A program made the position numbers and the translations under genes. The notes beneath the pieces were generated by a model. That model was not told the DNA's origin. It did not search any database and saw only the letters and a program-made list of their open reading frames with translations. This document shows, piece after piece, positions 52,592 through 61,841 of a stretch of DNA of 64,000 bases. Where the stretch lies: positions 32,575 through 96,574 of the forward strand of contig CACYWL010000010.1 of NCBI GenBank assembly GCA_902778055.1, read 5' to 3'. Numbering within the stretch: position 1 is the stretch's first letter; each line of letters starts with the position of its first letter. The stretch comes from an uncultured Eubacteriales bacterium (lineage in GTDB: Bacteria; Bacillota; Clostridia; Christensenellales; Aristaeellaceae).

Positions 52592-54571
52592 TCAGTCCGC
52601 GCCGATCCGTTCCAGCACCGGGATGACCTCCAGGGGAGCGGGAACGGTGACCGTTCCGCCGCCGGAGAGGGTTTCTCCCGTATCCACATTGCGCCAGACG
52701 CCCTCGGGAAGGTAAACCTCCCGGGAGCGGAGGCCGGGAGCGAGCACCGGGGCGACCAGATAACGGGAGCCGAACATATACTGATCCTGCAGCAGCGCGC
52801 AGGCGGGATCCTCCGGGAACTCATAGAACATGGCCCGGAGGAGGGGCGTGCCGGCCTCGTGGGCCTGGCGCATCAGCTCCCGGACATAGGGACGGAGCTC
52901 CTCCCGACGGTGCAGGTACTTCACCAGAATCGGATAGGCTTCGTCTCCGAAGCTCCAGACCTCGTTGTCGCTGCCGGAATTCAGAACCCGGGTGCCGTCC
53001 TTCCGGTAAACCGGCTGCGCGGGCTGCCGGTCTCCGTGCAGGCGCATGACGGGGCAGTAGCATCCCCACTGGAACCACCGGATCAGCAGCTCCCGGAACT
53101 CGGGCTTTTCCGGATTGCCGGCGTGGAAGCCGCCGATATCCGTCGTCCACCAGGGAATGCCGGCCAGGCCCATGCTGAGGCCGGCGCAGACCTGACGGCG
53201 GAAATAGCTCCAGTCGCTCATGATGTCCCCGCTCCAGACCAGGGCGCCGTAGCGCTGGCTGCCGGCCCAGGCACAGCGCAGGAGGTTGACGGGGTTTTCC
53301 TGCCCCTCGGCGCGCAGGCCCTCATAGAAGCCCCGGGCATAGCACTGGGGATAGATGTTTCCGATCTGCTGATTGGAGCCCATGGAGTAGCGGTAGGCCT
53401 TGAAATCATAGGTGCCGTATTCCGGCTCCGCCTCGTCCAGCCAGAAGACGCGGATGCCGTAATCATAATAATTCTTTTTGCATTTCTCCCAGACATAGGC
53501 CCGGGCGCGGGGATTGGTCGCGTCGTAGAACATCGAATCCTCGACGAAGCGCATGCCGATCTGCTCGCCGTATTCCGCGCGCACCAGGAGCCCCTGCTGA
53601 CGCATCTCCTCATAGTTCTCCGAAGTCAGGGCGATCTGGGGCCAGACGGAGACCATGAGCTCGATGCCCATCTCCTTCAGCTCCCGCACCATGGCCGCGG
53701 GATCCGGGAAGAACTCCGGATCAAAACGGTAATCCCCCATGCGGGGCCAGTGGAAAAAGTCGCAGACAATCACATCAATGGGCAGCCCCCGGCGCTTATA
53801 TTCCCGGGCGACGGAGAGCAGCTGCTCCTGATTCCAGTAGCGCAGCTTGCACTGCCAGAAGCCGAGACCGTACTCCGGCATCATGGGAGCAAAGCCCGTG
53901 GCCTGAGCATAATGCAGGCTGATCTCGGCGGGCGTATCCCCGGCGGTGATCCAGTAATCCAGCTGCTTCGTGGAATCCGCGGTCCAGGTGGTCCGGTTCC
54001 GGCCGAAGGACACGGTTCCGATGGCGGGATTGTGCCAGAGGAAGCCGTAGCCCCGGCTGGACTGCAGCATCGGTACGCTGGCCTGGGAATTCCGGTGGGC
54101 CAGCTCCAGCGTGCAGCCCTTCCAGTCCAGATATTCCTCCTGATACTGACCCATGCCGTAGATCCGCTCGCCGTCCATGCCGCGGAAGGTGGCGGTCAGC
54201 CGCCAGTCCGCCCCCAGCCGGGGCTCGAATTTCCGGGCCCGAAGGGTCAGGGCGTTTTCCCCGTCCGTCTCCTGCAGCAGGATTTCCCCGCGCTGATTCA
54301 GGAAGGTAATGACCGCGATTTCCTTCCAGCCGCAGACCTCCAGCCGGGCCGTCAGCTTTCCGCAGCGGATCTCCGCCAGCCTTTCGGAAAGCAGTCTGAT
54401 TTCCGTATCCTCAAAGGGAACGGGATCCAGCAGCGCGAAGCGGGAATCCTCCGGCTCCGCCATGACGGAGGAACGGACGCGGAGGCTGTCCGGACCCCAG
54501 GGATCCACGAAAAGGGTTTCGCCGTGGTTGCGCCAGACCAGACGCCGGTCCTGTACTTCAAAATAATTCAT
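52592..54571 (-). CDS. GH31 alpha-glycosidase (alpha-xylosidase or alpha-glucosidase type)
   Basis: A 659-residue cytoplasmic glycoside hydrolase of family 31. An N-terminal beta-sandwich leads into the barrel, with the catalytic nucleophile Asp379 in VFWLDEAEPEY and acid/base Asp449 in LVWSGDIMSDW. The conserved DIGGFHAGNPEKPEF and RWFQWGCYCPVMRLHG follow. The sequence around the nucleophile fits alpha-xylosidases or related exo-alpha-glycosidases; the exact sugar is not fixed. AAGGAGCGG sets ATG 54571. It is near the sugar importer, separated by the feo operon. Confidence 0.91.
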   Translation of the reverse strand: MNYFEVQDRRLVWRNHGETLFVDPWGPDSLRVRSSVMAEPEDSRFALLDPVPFEDTEIRLLSERLAEIRCGKLTARLEVCGWKEIAVITFLNQRGEILLQETDGENALTLRARKFEPRLGADWRLTATFRGMDGERIYGMGQYQEEYLDWKGCTLELAHRNSQASVPMLQSSRGYGFLWHNPAIGTVSFGRNRTTWTADSTKQLDYWITAGDTPAEISLHYAQATGFAPMMPEYGLGFWQCKLRYWNQEQLLSVAREYKRRGLPIDVIVCDFFHWPRMGDYRFDPEFFPDPAAMVRELKEMGIELMVSVWPQIALTSENYEEMRQQGLLVRAEYGEQIGMRFVEDSMFYDATNPRARAYVWEKCKKNYYDYGIRVFWLDEAEPEYGTYDFKAYRYSMGSNQQIGNIYPQCYARGFYEGLRAEGQENPVNLLRCAWAGSQRYGALVWSGDIMSDWSYFRRQVCAGLSMGLAGIPWWTTDIGGFHAGNPEKPEFRELLIRWFQWGCYCPVMRLHGDRQPAQPVYRKDGTRVLNSGSDNEVWSFGDEAYPILVKYLHRREELRPYVRELMRQAHEAGTPLLRAMFYEFPEDPACALLQDQYMFGSRYLVAPVLAPGLRSREVYLPEGVWRNVDTGETLSGGGTVTVPAPLEVIPVLERIGAD

Positions 54572-54648
54572 CCGTGTTTCCGCTCCTTCATTCTTTTTTT
54601 TGTTCTCAGGGACCGATTCAGCGGGCTTTCCGCCCGTCACTCAGCAAC

Positions 54649-54677
54649 AGGATACCTCAGAAGCCCGGAAAAAACAA
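54649..54677 (-). promoter_or_regulatory. Putative promoter of the GH31 gene
   Basis: On the minus strand TTGTTT (54672-54677), 17 nt, then TATCCT (54649-54654). Confidence 0.5.
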
Positions 54678-54825
54678 CGGGGGAAAAAAGAAAAGGAGAG
54701 GAGCCGGAAACAATTAAAAAGGGAAAAGGCCGGGCAGGAGCGGGAGGAGGAAAACTGCAGGCGGCGCCGGGCGGAGGAGGCCAGGAAGCCCCTGTGCGGA
54801 AGGGGAGAACCGGCCCGGGAGAAGG

Positions 54826-54854
54826 TTCTCTTTCCCTTCAAAATATGATATACT
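54826..54854 (+). promoter_or_regulatory. Putative promoter of the feo operon
   Basis: TTCTCT (54826-54831), 17 nt, then TATACT (54849-54854). No classic Fur box is visible around it. Confidence 0.4.
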
Positions 54855-54922
54855 GTCGCGGAATGATCCGGCGAGGGAAAAACGTTTCCTTTTCTCCGGA
54901 GCGGAAGAAGGGCAGGAAGCAA

Positions 54923-57274
54923 ATGACAATCCGTGATCTGAAGATCGGGCAGAAGGGCCGCATTGAATCGGTGGGCGGCGAGGGCGCGCTGCGGCAGCAT
55001 TTTCTGGATATGGGCGTTATCCCCGGCGAGGTGGTGACCCTGGTGAAGCTGGCTCCGTTGGGGGACCCGATGGAGCTGAGAATCCATGGCTATGAGCTGA
55101 CGCTTCGGGTGGCGGACGCGGAGAAGATCCGGGTGGTTCCCGTGGAAAAAGAAGAAGAGACGGAGATGCAGGACCGGGCGAGAAAAAAGGTCGAGCATCC
55201 CGGACTGGGCGAGGAAGGCATTTTCCACCCGAAGGGCAGCGGGGATCCCCTGCCGGAGGACACGCTGCTGACCTTCGCGCTGGTGGGCAACCAGAACAGC
55301 GGAAAAACGACGCTGTTCAATCAGCTGACCGGCGCGAACCAGCACGTGGGCAACTTTCCCGGAGTGACGGTGGACCGGAAGGACGGCGCGATCCGCGGCC
55401 GGAAGAATACCTCGATCACGGACCTGCCCGGAATCTATTCCATGTCTCCCTACTCCAGCGAGGAGGTTGTCAGCCGGAATTTTGTCCTGCAGGAAAAACC
55501 GAAGGCGATCATCAATATTGTGGATGCCACCAATATCGAGCGGAACCTGTATCTGACGATGCAGCTGCTGGAGATGGGCATCCCCACGGTTGTGGCGCTG
55601 AACATGATGGATGAGCTGCGCGGAAACGGCGGCTCCGTGGACGTCAACGCCATGGAGGAGCAGCTGGGGGTGCCGGTGGTGCCCATTTCGGCATCGAAGA
55701 ACGAGGGCGTCGATGAGCTGGTCCGCCACGCGATCCACATCGCCCACTATCAGGAAAAGCCGATGCGGCAGGATTTCTGCGGCGCGGAGGATCACGGCGG
55801 GGCCGTGCACCGCTGCCTGCACGCGGTGATCCATCTGATTGAGGATCACGCGGAACGCGCCGGGCTGCCGGTTCGCTTTGCCGCCTCCAAGGTGATCGAG
55901 GGGGACGCGCTGGTGCTGGAGCAGCTGGAGCTGGATCCGAACGAAAAGGATATGCTGGAGCACATCGTGCTTCAGATGGAGAAGGAGCGGGGTCTGGACC
56001 GCAGCGCGGCCATCGCGGACATGCGGTTTGCCTTCATTCGGAAGGTCTGCAGCGAATGCGTGGTCAAACCGCGGGAAAGCCGGGAGCACCGGCGCAGCGA
56101 GCGGATTGACCGGGTTCTGACGGGAAGATTTACCGCCATTCCCTTCTTTATTCTCGTGATGGGACTCGTTTTCTTCCTGACCTTCAGCGTCATCGGCACA
56201 TGGCTGCAGGATCTGCTGGCCCAGGGCATCGGAGCGCTGACGGAGGCTGTCGACGGCGCGCTGGAGGCCGGACAGGTCAATTCGACCATCCACAAGCTGA
56301 TCATCGACGGCATTTTCGAAGGGGTGGGCAGCGTGCTCAGCTTCCTGCCCATCATCGTGACCATGTTCTTCTTCCTCTCCATTCTGGAGGACAGCGGATA
56401 CATTGCCCGGGTGGCTTTCTTCATGGACAAGCTGCTGAGAAAAATCGGCCTTTCCGGGAGAAGCATTGTGCCCCTGCTGATCGGATTCGGATGCACGGTG
56501 CCGGCGGTCATGTCCACGCGGACGCTTCCCAGCGACCGGGACCGCCGCATGACCATCCTGCTGACCCCTTTCATGAGCTGCACGGCCAAGCTGCCGATCT
56601 ACGGCTTCTTCGCGGAGGCCTTCTTCCCGGGAAAGAGCTGGCTGGTCATTACGCTGCTCTACCTTCTCGGCATCCTGACGGGAATTCTGGCCGCCTTCCT
56701 GTATAAGAAAACGCTGTTCAAGGGGGAGCCGGTGCCGTTTGTGATGGAGCTTCCGAACTATCGGATGCCCAGTCCGCGGAACGTGGGGCAGCTGCTGTGG
56801 GAAAAGGCCAGGGACTTCCTGCACAGGGCCTTCTCCGTGATCCTGATCGCGACGGTCGTCGTATGGTTCCTGAAGAGCTTCGATTTCCATTTCAACATGG
56901 TCGAGGATGCCCAGACCAGCATGCTGGCGACGGTTTCCAGTCTGCTGGCGCCGATCTTCCGGCCCCTGGGGCTGGGTGACTGGCGGATCTGCACCTCCCT
57001 GATTTCCGGCTTCCTGGCGAAGGAAGGCGTGGTTTCCGTGATGGGCGTCCTGTTCAGGGCGCAGGGCAGCGTGAGCGCGGCGCTGACCGGCGCGGCGGCG
57101 GCTACGATGCTGGTTTTCAGCCTGCTGTATACGCCCTGCGTTGCCGCTGTGGCCTCCATCAAGCGGGAAATGGGCGGAAAATGGGCCCTGGGCGTGGTGC
57201 TCTGGCAGTGCGGAGTGGCCTGGGTGGCCGCGCTGGCCGTGCGGCTGGTCTGCCTGCTTTTTGGCTGGGGCTGA
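54923..57274 (+). CDS. feoB: FeoA-FeoB fusion, ferrous iron transporter
   Basis: A 783-residue ferrous iron uptake protein. Residues about 1-77 are a FeoA-like SH3 domain (LRQHFLDMGVIPGEVVTL), followed by the FeoB G domain: GNQNSGKTTLFN (Lys128), FPGVTVDRKDG, DLPGIYSMSPYS and NMMD. About eight to ten membrane segments follow with the Gate motifs IGFGCTVPAVMSTRTL and PFMSCTAKLPIY. The start was set at ATG 54923, where FeoA begins. The small Cys-rich gene follows. Confidence 0.95.
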   Translation: MTIRDLKIGQKGRIESVGGEGALRQHFLDMGVIPGEVVTLVKLAPLGDPMELRIHGYELTLRVADAEKIRVVPVEKEEETEMQDRARKKVEHPGLGEEGIFHPKGSGDPLPEDTLLTFALVGNQNSGKTTLFNQLTGANQHVGNFPGVTVDRKDGAIRGRKNTSITDLPGIYSMSPYSSEEVVSRNFVLQEKPKAIINIVDATNIERNLYLTMQLLEMGIPTVVALNMMDELRGNGGSVDVNAMEEQLGVPVVPISASKNEGVDELVRHAIHIAHYQEKPMRQDFCGAEDHGGAVHRCLHAVIHLIEDHAERAGLPVRFAASKVIEGDALVLEQLELDPNEKDMLEHIVLQMEKERGLDRSAAIADMRFAFIRKVCSECVVKPRESREHRRSERIDRVLTGRFTAIPFFILVMGLVFFLTFSVIGTWLQDLLAQGIGALTEAVDGALEAGQVNSTIHKLIIDGIFEGVGSVLSFLPIIVTMFFFLSILEDSGYIARVAFFMDKLLRKIGLSGRSIVPLLIGFGCTVPAVMSTRTLPSDRDRRMTILLTPFMSCTAKLPIYGFFAEAFFPGKSWLVITLLYLLGILTGILAAFLYKKTLFKGEPVPFVMELPNYRMPSPRNVGQLLWEKARDFLHRAFSVILIATVVVWFLKSFDFHFNMVEDAQTSMLATVSSLLAPIFRPLGLGDWRICTSLISGFLAKEGVVSVMGVLFRAQGSVSAALTGAAAATMLVFSLLYTPCVAAVASIKREMGGKWALGVVLWQCGVAWVAALAVRLVCLLFGWG

Positions 57275-57311
57275 GAAAACCGCCGAAGGGAAAAGAAGGA
57301 GGAAGGAAAGC

Positions 57312-57458
57312 ATGGGAACCCTGGATATTATTCTGACTGCGGCGATCGCCTGTGCTCTGGGGCTGGCGGTTCGAAGCATCATCCGGAGCCGGAAGAGCGG
57401 AAAATGCACCTGCGGATGCGAGGGCTGCAGCGGCTGCGCGGCCAAAAGGAAGAGCTGA
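57312..57458 (+). CDS. FeoB-associated Cys-rich membrane protein
   Basis: A 48-residue protein with one membrane segment (ILTAAIACALGLAVRSII) and a cytosolic tail KCTCGCEGCSGCAAK with five cysteines. This is the FeoB-associated Cys-rich type found after feoB in Clostridia; it may act in place of FeoC. GGAGGAAGG precedes ATG 57312. The gene lies 37 nt after feoB. Confidence 0.88.
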   Translation: MGTLDIILTAAIACALGLAVRSIIRSRKSGKCTCGCEGCSGCAAKRKS

Positions 57459-57494
57459 CGCCCCGGGAAGCAGGGATCAGGGGGAAACAGAGAG

Positions 57495-59702
57495 ATGAAA
57501 GCGAACACGGAGAAGGAGAGAAAACGTGGGCGGTATTTCCGCAGCGATGTTTTCAAGCGCCTTTTTTTATCCTATACGCTGATCATCGTCGCTGTGTTCG
57601 GCATCTTTATCGGATGGAGCGCCTGGTCCTACCGGGAGGAGACGACGAGGCTGGCCCGGCAGGAGTGGGAGCAGAAGGCTGTCTCCTGGGGAACCTGGAT
57701 GGATCAGCAGCTGATGCAGGCCCAGATGCTCTGCGCCTCGGCCAACGCCTCCGAAAGCGCCCGCTCCGCCCTGCAGACGATCTACGTCGAGAAAAACACG
57801 CTGAACTCCCTGCAGCTGTACAACCTGCTGGGTGAGCTGAACCGGCTCAAGGGGACGGTCCGCAGCACCTGCCTGCACAACATGATCCTGGCCTTTCAGG
57901 GGGAGAACAAGGTTTTCCTGCCCGGGGCGGTCTATTCGCTGGAGGGGGAATGCAGGGCGCTGCAGAATTCCCCGTATCTCGGCGTCAGCACCGCCGCGGC
58001 GCTGCTGGGGGTCACCGGACAGCAGATGACCCTGAACAAGGAATACCTGATCTACGGAGAATCCTATACCGGATTCAGCAGCCAGAGCTCCACCAAGGGG
58101 GAGGTGCTGGTGCTGATCGACCAGGACCAGATCGGGGCCGCCCTGCGGGAACGGCTGGGCGACCGGGCCACCGCGGTCATCCTGCGGCGCGGACAGCCGG
58201 CCTTCGGGCCGGAGGAGACGGCGGGATACGAAATGCGGGTGGAGAGCCTGGCGGACAGAACGGTCGAATATATCCTGACCGTGCCGGAGCAGGCGCTGGC
58301 CAGAAGCCTGCCCCTTTCCGCGGTCATTCCCCTGGCCGTCATGGCCCTGGCGAGCGTCTTCTTTGTACTGCTGACCTACGGGATTTCCCTCCGGTACTAC
58401 AAGCCCATCGACGACATTCACCGGCTGATGATCCGGCCGGAGCAGGGGGAGAGCGCCGAAAGGGAAGCGGGGGAAGGCAACGAATTTGACAGGATCATGA
58501 GCGGCATTTCCAGCCTGATCGGCGAACGAAACGGCTATCGGGAAAAGATGGTCACCATCACCCCCTACGCGCAGCAGGGCATCCTGCAGGCGGCCATTCA
58601 CGGGGCCGGGCAGCCGGAAACTCAGGTCGAGGAGGAGTTCACTGAGCTGAAACGGAACTACTACGCGGCTGGGGAGGTCAATATCGCCATCACGCGGGAG
58701 ACCGCCGCGGCGGAGCGGAAATACCAGGATCTGCAGGCGCTGATCCTTTCCACCTGCAGGAACTGGAACGAGGAGGACATCCAGGTTGTCGCCGTGCCGG
58801 AAAACCTGCAGCATGTTTTCGTCATCGCGGCTTCGGACGAGAAGGAGGTCTTTGAGGATTTCTTCTGGCGCCTTTTCAGTACCATGAAGGAGAACGTCGG
58901 GGATGAGAACACCGTGCTGACCATCGGCGTGAGCCGGCGGGAGAGCGATCTGGACCGGCTGGGGGAGGCCTGCCGGGAGGCTCAGAGAAGCCTGGGCCAG
59001 ATGCTGACCGGAGGGCGGGGAACCGTGTACTTCCCGGAGGAGACGGAGGACAGCGCGCCGGGCTACACCTTCCCCAAGGACGCGCAGAAGCAGATGACCC
59101 GCCTGCTGAAGGAGCGGGACCTGGAGGGACTGAACGCGCTGCTGGACGAAATCTATCAGAAAAATCTGGTGGAGGCGGATCTGCCGGCGGCGGAGATCCG
59201 GCAGATGGCGGACGAGCTGTACTGGACCATCCGGAAGGCGCTGCGCAACGCCTACGATCTGAGCATGACGCACGTGCGCATGGAACCGATCCGGGACGCG
59301 GCCACCATCGATGAAATCTTCGCCTATTACCGGCAGGTGTTTGCCGCCAGCCTCAGCGAGGCGGAGACAGTCGAGGAGGAGGAAGGGGAGAAGAATCTGG
59401 AGGAGGAGATCTGCCAGTATATCGGAGAGCATCTGTACGATCCGGAGCTGAGCCTGAACGGGATCGCCGATCAATTCGGCGTATCGACCAAGATGATCGG
59501 GCTGATTACCCGGAAACGGTACGGGCAGACCTTCCTGAACTATGTGCGGGACAGGCAGATTCATCACGCGGCGGAGCTGCTGCGGGAGACGGATCTGAGC
59601 CTGGAGGAGATCGCGGCCCAGAGCGGATTTACCAATATCCTGACCTTCCGGCGGAATTTCAAGGCCGTGATGGGGGTGAACCCCAGCGAATACCGGGGAT
59701 AA
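57495..59702 (+). CDS. AraC-type membrane-bound sensor/regulator
   Basis: A 735-residue regulator that joins an extracellular sensor to DNA binding. The N-terminal membrane segment (about 20-42), an extracellular region (about 43-270), a second membrane segment (SAVIPLAVMALASVFFVLLT) and a cytosolic part end in an AraC DNA-binding domain (about 640-735) with LSLNGIADQFGVSTKMIGL and LSLEEIAAQSGFTNILTFRRNFK. Such proteins normally regulate the adjacent sugar importer in response to an outside ligand. It has a weak ribosome binding site, and a terminator follows. Confidence 0.89.
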   Translation: MKANTEKERKRGRYFRSDVFKRLFLSYTLIIVAVFGIFIGWSAWSYREETTRLARQEWEQKAVSWGTWMDQQLMQAQMLCASANASESARSALQTIYVEKNTLNSLQLYNLLGELNRLKGTVRSTCLHNMILAFQGENKVFLPGAVYSLEGECRALQNSPYLGVSTAAALLGVTGQQMTLNKEYLIYGESYTGFSSQSSTKGEVLVLIDQDQIGAALRERLGDRATAVILRRGQPAFGPEETAGYEMRVESLADRTVEYILTVPEQALARSLPLSAVIPLAVMALASVFFVLLTYGISLRYYKPIDDIHRLMIRPEQGESAEREAGEGNEFDRIMSGISSLIGERNGYREKMVTITPYAQQGILQAAIHGAGQPETQVEEEFTELKRNYYAAGEVNIAITRETAAAERKYQDLQALILSTCRNWNEEDIQVVAVPENLQHVFVIAASDEKEVFEDFFWRLFSTMKENVGDENTVLTIGVSRRESDLDRLGEACREAQRSLGQMLTGGRGTVYFPEETEDSAPGYTFPKDAQKQMTRLLKERDLEGLNALLDEIYQKNLVEADLPAAEIRQMADELYWTIRKALRNAYDLSMTHVRMEPIRDAATIDEIFAYYRQVFAASLSEAETVEEEEGEKNLEEEICQYIGEHLYDPELSLNGIADQFGVSTKMIGLITRKRYGQTFLNYVRDRQIHHAAELLRETDLSLEEIAAQSGFTNILTFRRNFKAVMGVNPSEYRG

Positions 59703-59768
59703 CGGCATCAAATCCGTCCGGACGCAAAATGATGCAGCCTGCCCAAAAGAATAAAAATCGGAACCAGA

Positions 59769-59801
59769 AAAGACAGGCATGATTTGATGCTTGTCTTTTT
59801 T
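59769..59801 (+). terminator. Terminator between the regulator and the sugar importer
   Basis: AAGACAGGCAT pairs with ATGCTTGTCTT around a short loop (one mismatch), followed by T-rich sequence. Confidence 0.75.
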
Positions 59802-59874
59802 GATGCGTTTTTGTACCGTATTAGCGTCGGGAAAAACAGAAACGAAACGCAGCCCGCAGGAACGGAGGGAAAAA

Positions 59875-60822
59875 ATGACCGGTCCGGTAAATGCAAGGGT
59901 CCCCGGGAAGAAGACGCTGGGGCAGCTGATCCGCCGGGACAGACAGCTGATGCTGATGTTCCTGCCGATTTTCCTCTTCTATGTGGTCTTCTGCTACCTG
60001 CCCATGGTCGGCCTGGCAATGGCCTTTGAAGACTTCAAAATGGGCAGCGGGTTTGTGGGCGTCTTCAGCAGTCCCTGGGTCGGGCTCCGCTGGTTTGAGC
60101 AGTTCTTCGGCTCCGTGTTCGCCTGGCGGCTGATCCGGAACACCTTCCTGCTTTCCTTTTACTCCCTGATCTTCGGATTTCCGATTCCGATCATCTTCGC
60201 CATCTGCATCACGCAGCTCCGGGCGAAGCGGTTCGCGAAGGCCGCCCAGGTGATCACCTATCTGCCCTACTTTATTTCCACGGTCGTGGTCGTGGGCATG
60301 ATGACCAACTTCCTGAGCCCCTCCAACGGAATCATCAATCAGGCCATCAAGGCCTTCGGCGGCAAGGCGATCAACTTTATGGGCCTGCCGGCCTGGTTCC
60401 GGAAGCTGTACGTGATCTCCGGTTCCTGGCAGAGCTTTGGCTTCAACGCCATCATCTTCGTCGCCGCCATCATGGGCATCGATCCTTCGCTGTATGAGGC
60501 GATGCGGGTGGACGGCGCCAGCCGGTGGCAGCAGATCATCCATCTGATCCTTCCGATGATCTCGGACACGGTGATTCTGCTGCTGATCATGACGCTGGGC
60601 AACCTGCTGAACGTCGGCTTCGAAAAGGTCTACCTGATGTATTCTCCCGCGGTGTACGAAACCGGGGACGTCATCGCGACGTATGTATACCGCCAGGGCA
60701 TTGAGAACAAGAATTTCGGCTACGCGTCCGCGGTCGGTCTGTTCTACTCCGCGGTGGGCTTCCTCTTCGTGATAGCCAGCAACTCCCTGAGCCGCAAGGT
60801 GACGGGCAGCTCTCTCTGGTAA
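59875..60822 (+). CDS. CUT1 sugar ABC transporter permease (LplB type)
   Basis: A 315-residue permease of the LplB/YtcP class (CUT1, oligosaccharides). Six membrane segments are seen. The cytosolic EAA loop that docks on the ATPase is EAMRVDGASRWQQIIHLILP. The start of family similarity is RRDRQLMLMFLPIFLFYVVFCYLPM. GGAGG lies 6 nt before ATG 59875. It is the first gene of a permease-permease-binding protein operon; no ATPase gene is present, so a shared MsmX-like ATPase encoded elsewhere is likely. Confidence 0.94.
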   Translation: MTGPVNARVPGKKTLGQLIRRDRQLMLMFLPIFLFYVVFCYLPMVGLAMAFEDFKMGSGFVGVFSSPWVGLRWFEQFFGSVFAWRLIRNTFLLSFYSLIFGFPIPIIFAICITQLRAKRFAKAAQVITYLPYFISTVVVVGMMTNFLSPSNGIINQAIKAFGGKAINFMGLPAWFRKLYVISGSWQSFGFNAIIFVAAIMGIDPSLYEAMRVDGASRWQQIIHLILPMISDTVILLLIMTLGNLLNVGFEKVYLMYSPAVYETGDVIATYVYRQGIENKNFGYASAVGLFYSAVGFLFVIASNSLSRKVTGSSLW

Positions 60823-60834
60823 GGAGGAAAAGCG

Positions 60835-61758
60835 ATGACAGCGATAACGAAGCGCAGGATACGCCGGCCGGATTCCTTCCTGACCGAGAGACCGGGGGAC
60901 AAGACGCTGGACGTGATTATCTGGATCCTGGTCCTGTTCGCGGTGATTGTGACGGCCTATCCCTTCCTGTACGTGATCTCGATCTCCTTCTCGGACGGCG
61001 CGTCCGTGGCGAGAGGGGATGTGTGGCTGCTGCCGAAGGGCTTCACGACGGAAACCTACGGCATGGTGATGGGCTACAGCCAGCTCTGGACCTCCTATCT
61101 GAACACGGCGATCTACACCGTGTTCGGCACCCTGGCCAACGTGATCTTCACCTGCCTGGCCGCCTACCCGCTGAGCCGGAAGCGCTTTTTCCTCCGGCGG
61201 AAGCTGAACTTCTTCGTCGTGTTCACGATGTACTTCAGCGGCGGAATGATTCCGACCTACATGGTCGTCACCGGACTGGGACTGTACAACAGCCGCCTGG
61301 CAATGATCCTGCCGGTGCTGCTGAGCACCTACAACATGATGATCTGCCGGAGCGCCATGGAGAGCGTGCCGGAGGATCTGTTCGAGAACGCGTCCCTGGA
61401 AGGGGCGAGCGACTGGTACATGATGCTCCACATCGCCGTGCCGCTGATCAAGCCGACGCTGGCGGTGCTGACACTGTACTACGCGGTGGCCCGGTACAAC
61501 GACTTCTTCAACGCCATGCTGTATCTCGGAAAGAGCGAGCTGCAGCCCCTGCAGATGTTCCTGCGCCGGGTGCTGCTGATGTCCTCCGCCGAGGTCCTGC
61601 AGCAGGCGGGCACCGCGGCCGCGGACGCCGCCGCCAAGAACACGCTGAAGATCCGGTACGTCTGCATCGTGCTGGCCGCGGTTCCGATCTTCTGCATTAC
61701 GCCCTTTGTGCAGAAATACCTGGTTTCCGGCACCATGCTGGGGGCCGTCAAGGGGTAA
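60835..61758 (+). CDS. CUT1 sugar ABC transporter permease (LplC/YtcP type)
   Basis: A 307-residue partner permease with six membrane segments. The EAA loop is ENASLEGASDWYMMLHIAVP. The C-terminus with RYVCIVLAAVPIFCITPFVQKYLVSGTMLGAVKG is typical of the YtcP type. AAGGAGG lies 7 nt before the ATG, only 12 nt after the first permease gene. Confidence 0.94.
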   Translation: MTAITKRRIRRPDSFLTERPGDKTLDVIIWILVLFAVIVTAYPFLYVISISFSDGASVARGDVWLLPKGFTTETYGMVMGYSQLWTSYLNTAIYTVFGTLANVIFTCLAAYPLSRKRFFLRRKLNFFVVFTMYFSGGMIPTYMVVTGLGLYNSRLAMILPVLLSTYNMMICRSAMESVPEDLFENASLEGASDWYMMLHIAVPLIKPTLAVLTLYYAVARYNDFFNAMLYLGKSELQPLQMFLRRVLLMSSAEVLQQAGTAAADAAAKNTLKIRYVCIVLAAVPIFCITPFVQKYLVSGTMLGAVKG

Positions 61759-61841
61759 GCCGCGGACATGCGGCCGGAGATGCCCCGTTCACCCGTTATC
61801 CAGCGGACGGTGATCCGCAAAAAATAAAAGGAGGTAACCCC

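Larger units (their letters stand above)
54572..54922. other. Divergent intergenic region of GH31 and feo
   Basis: A 351-nt gap, purine-rich on the plus strand (54660-54830), with one promoter on each strand. No reading frame in it looks coding and no riboswitch was recognised. Confidence 0.55.

Noticed and set aside
54641..57556. A 971-codon open frame antisense to feoB
   Set aside because: High GC leaves long antisense frames open; the plus strand encodes a full FeoB with all motifs, and the antisense product has only Gln/His/Arg-rich low-complexity sequence.
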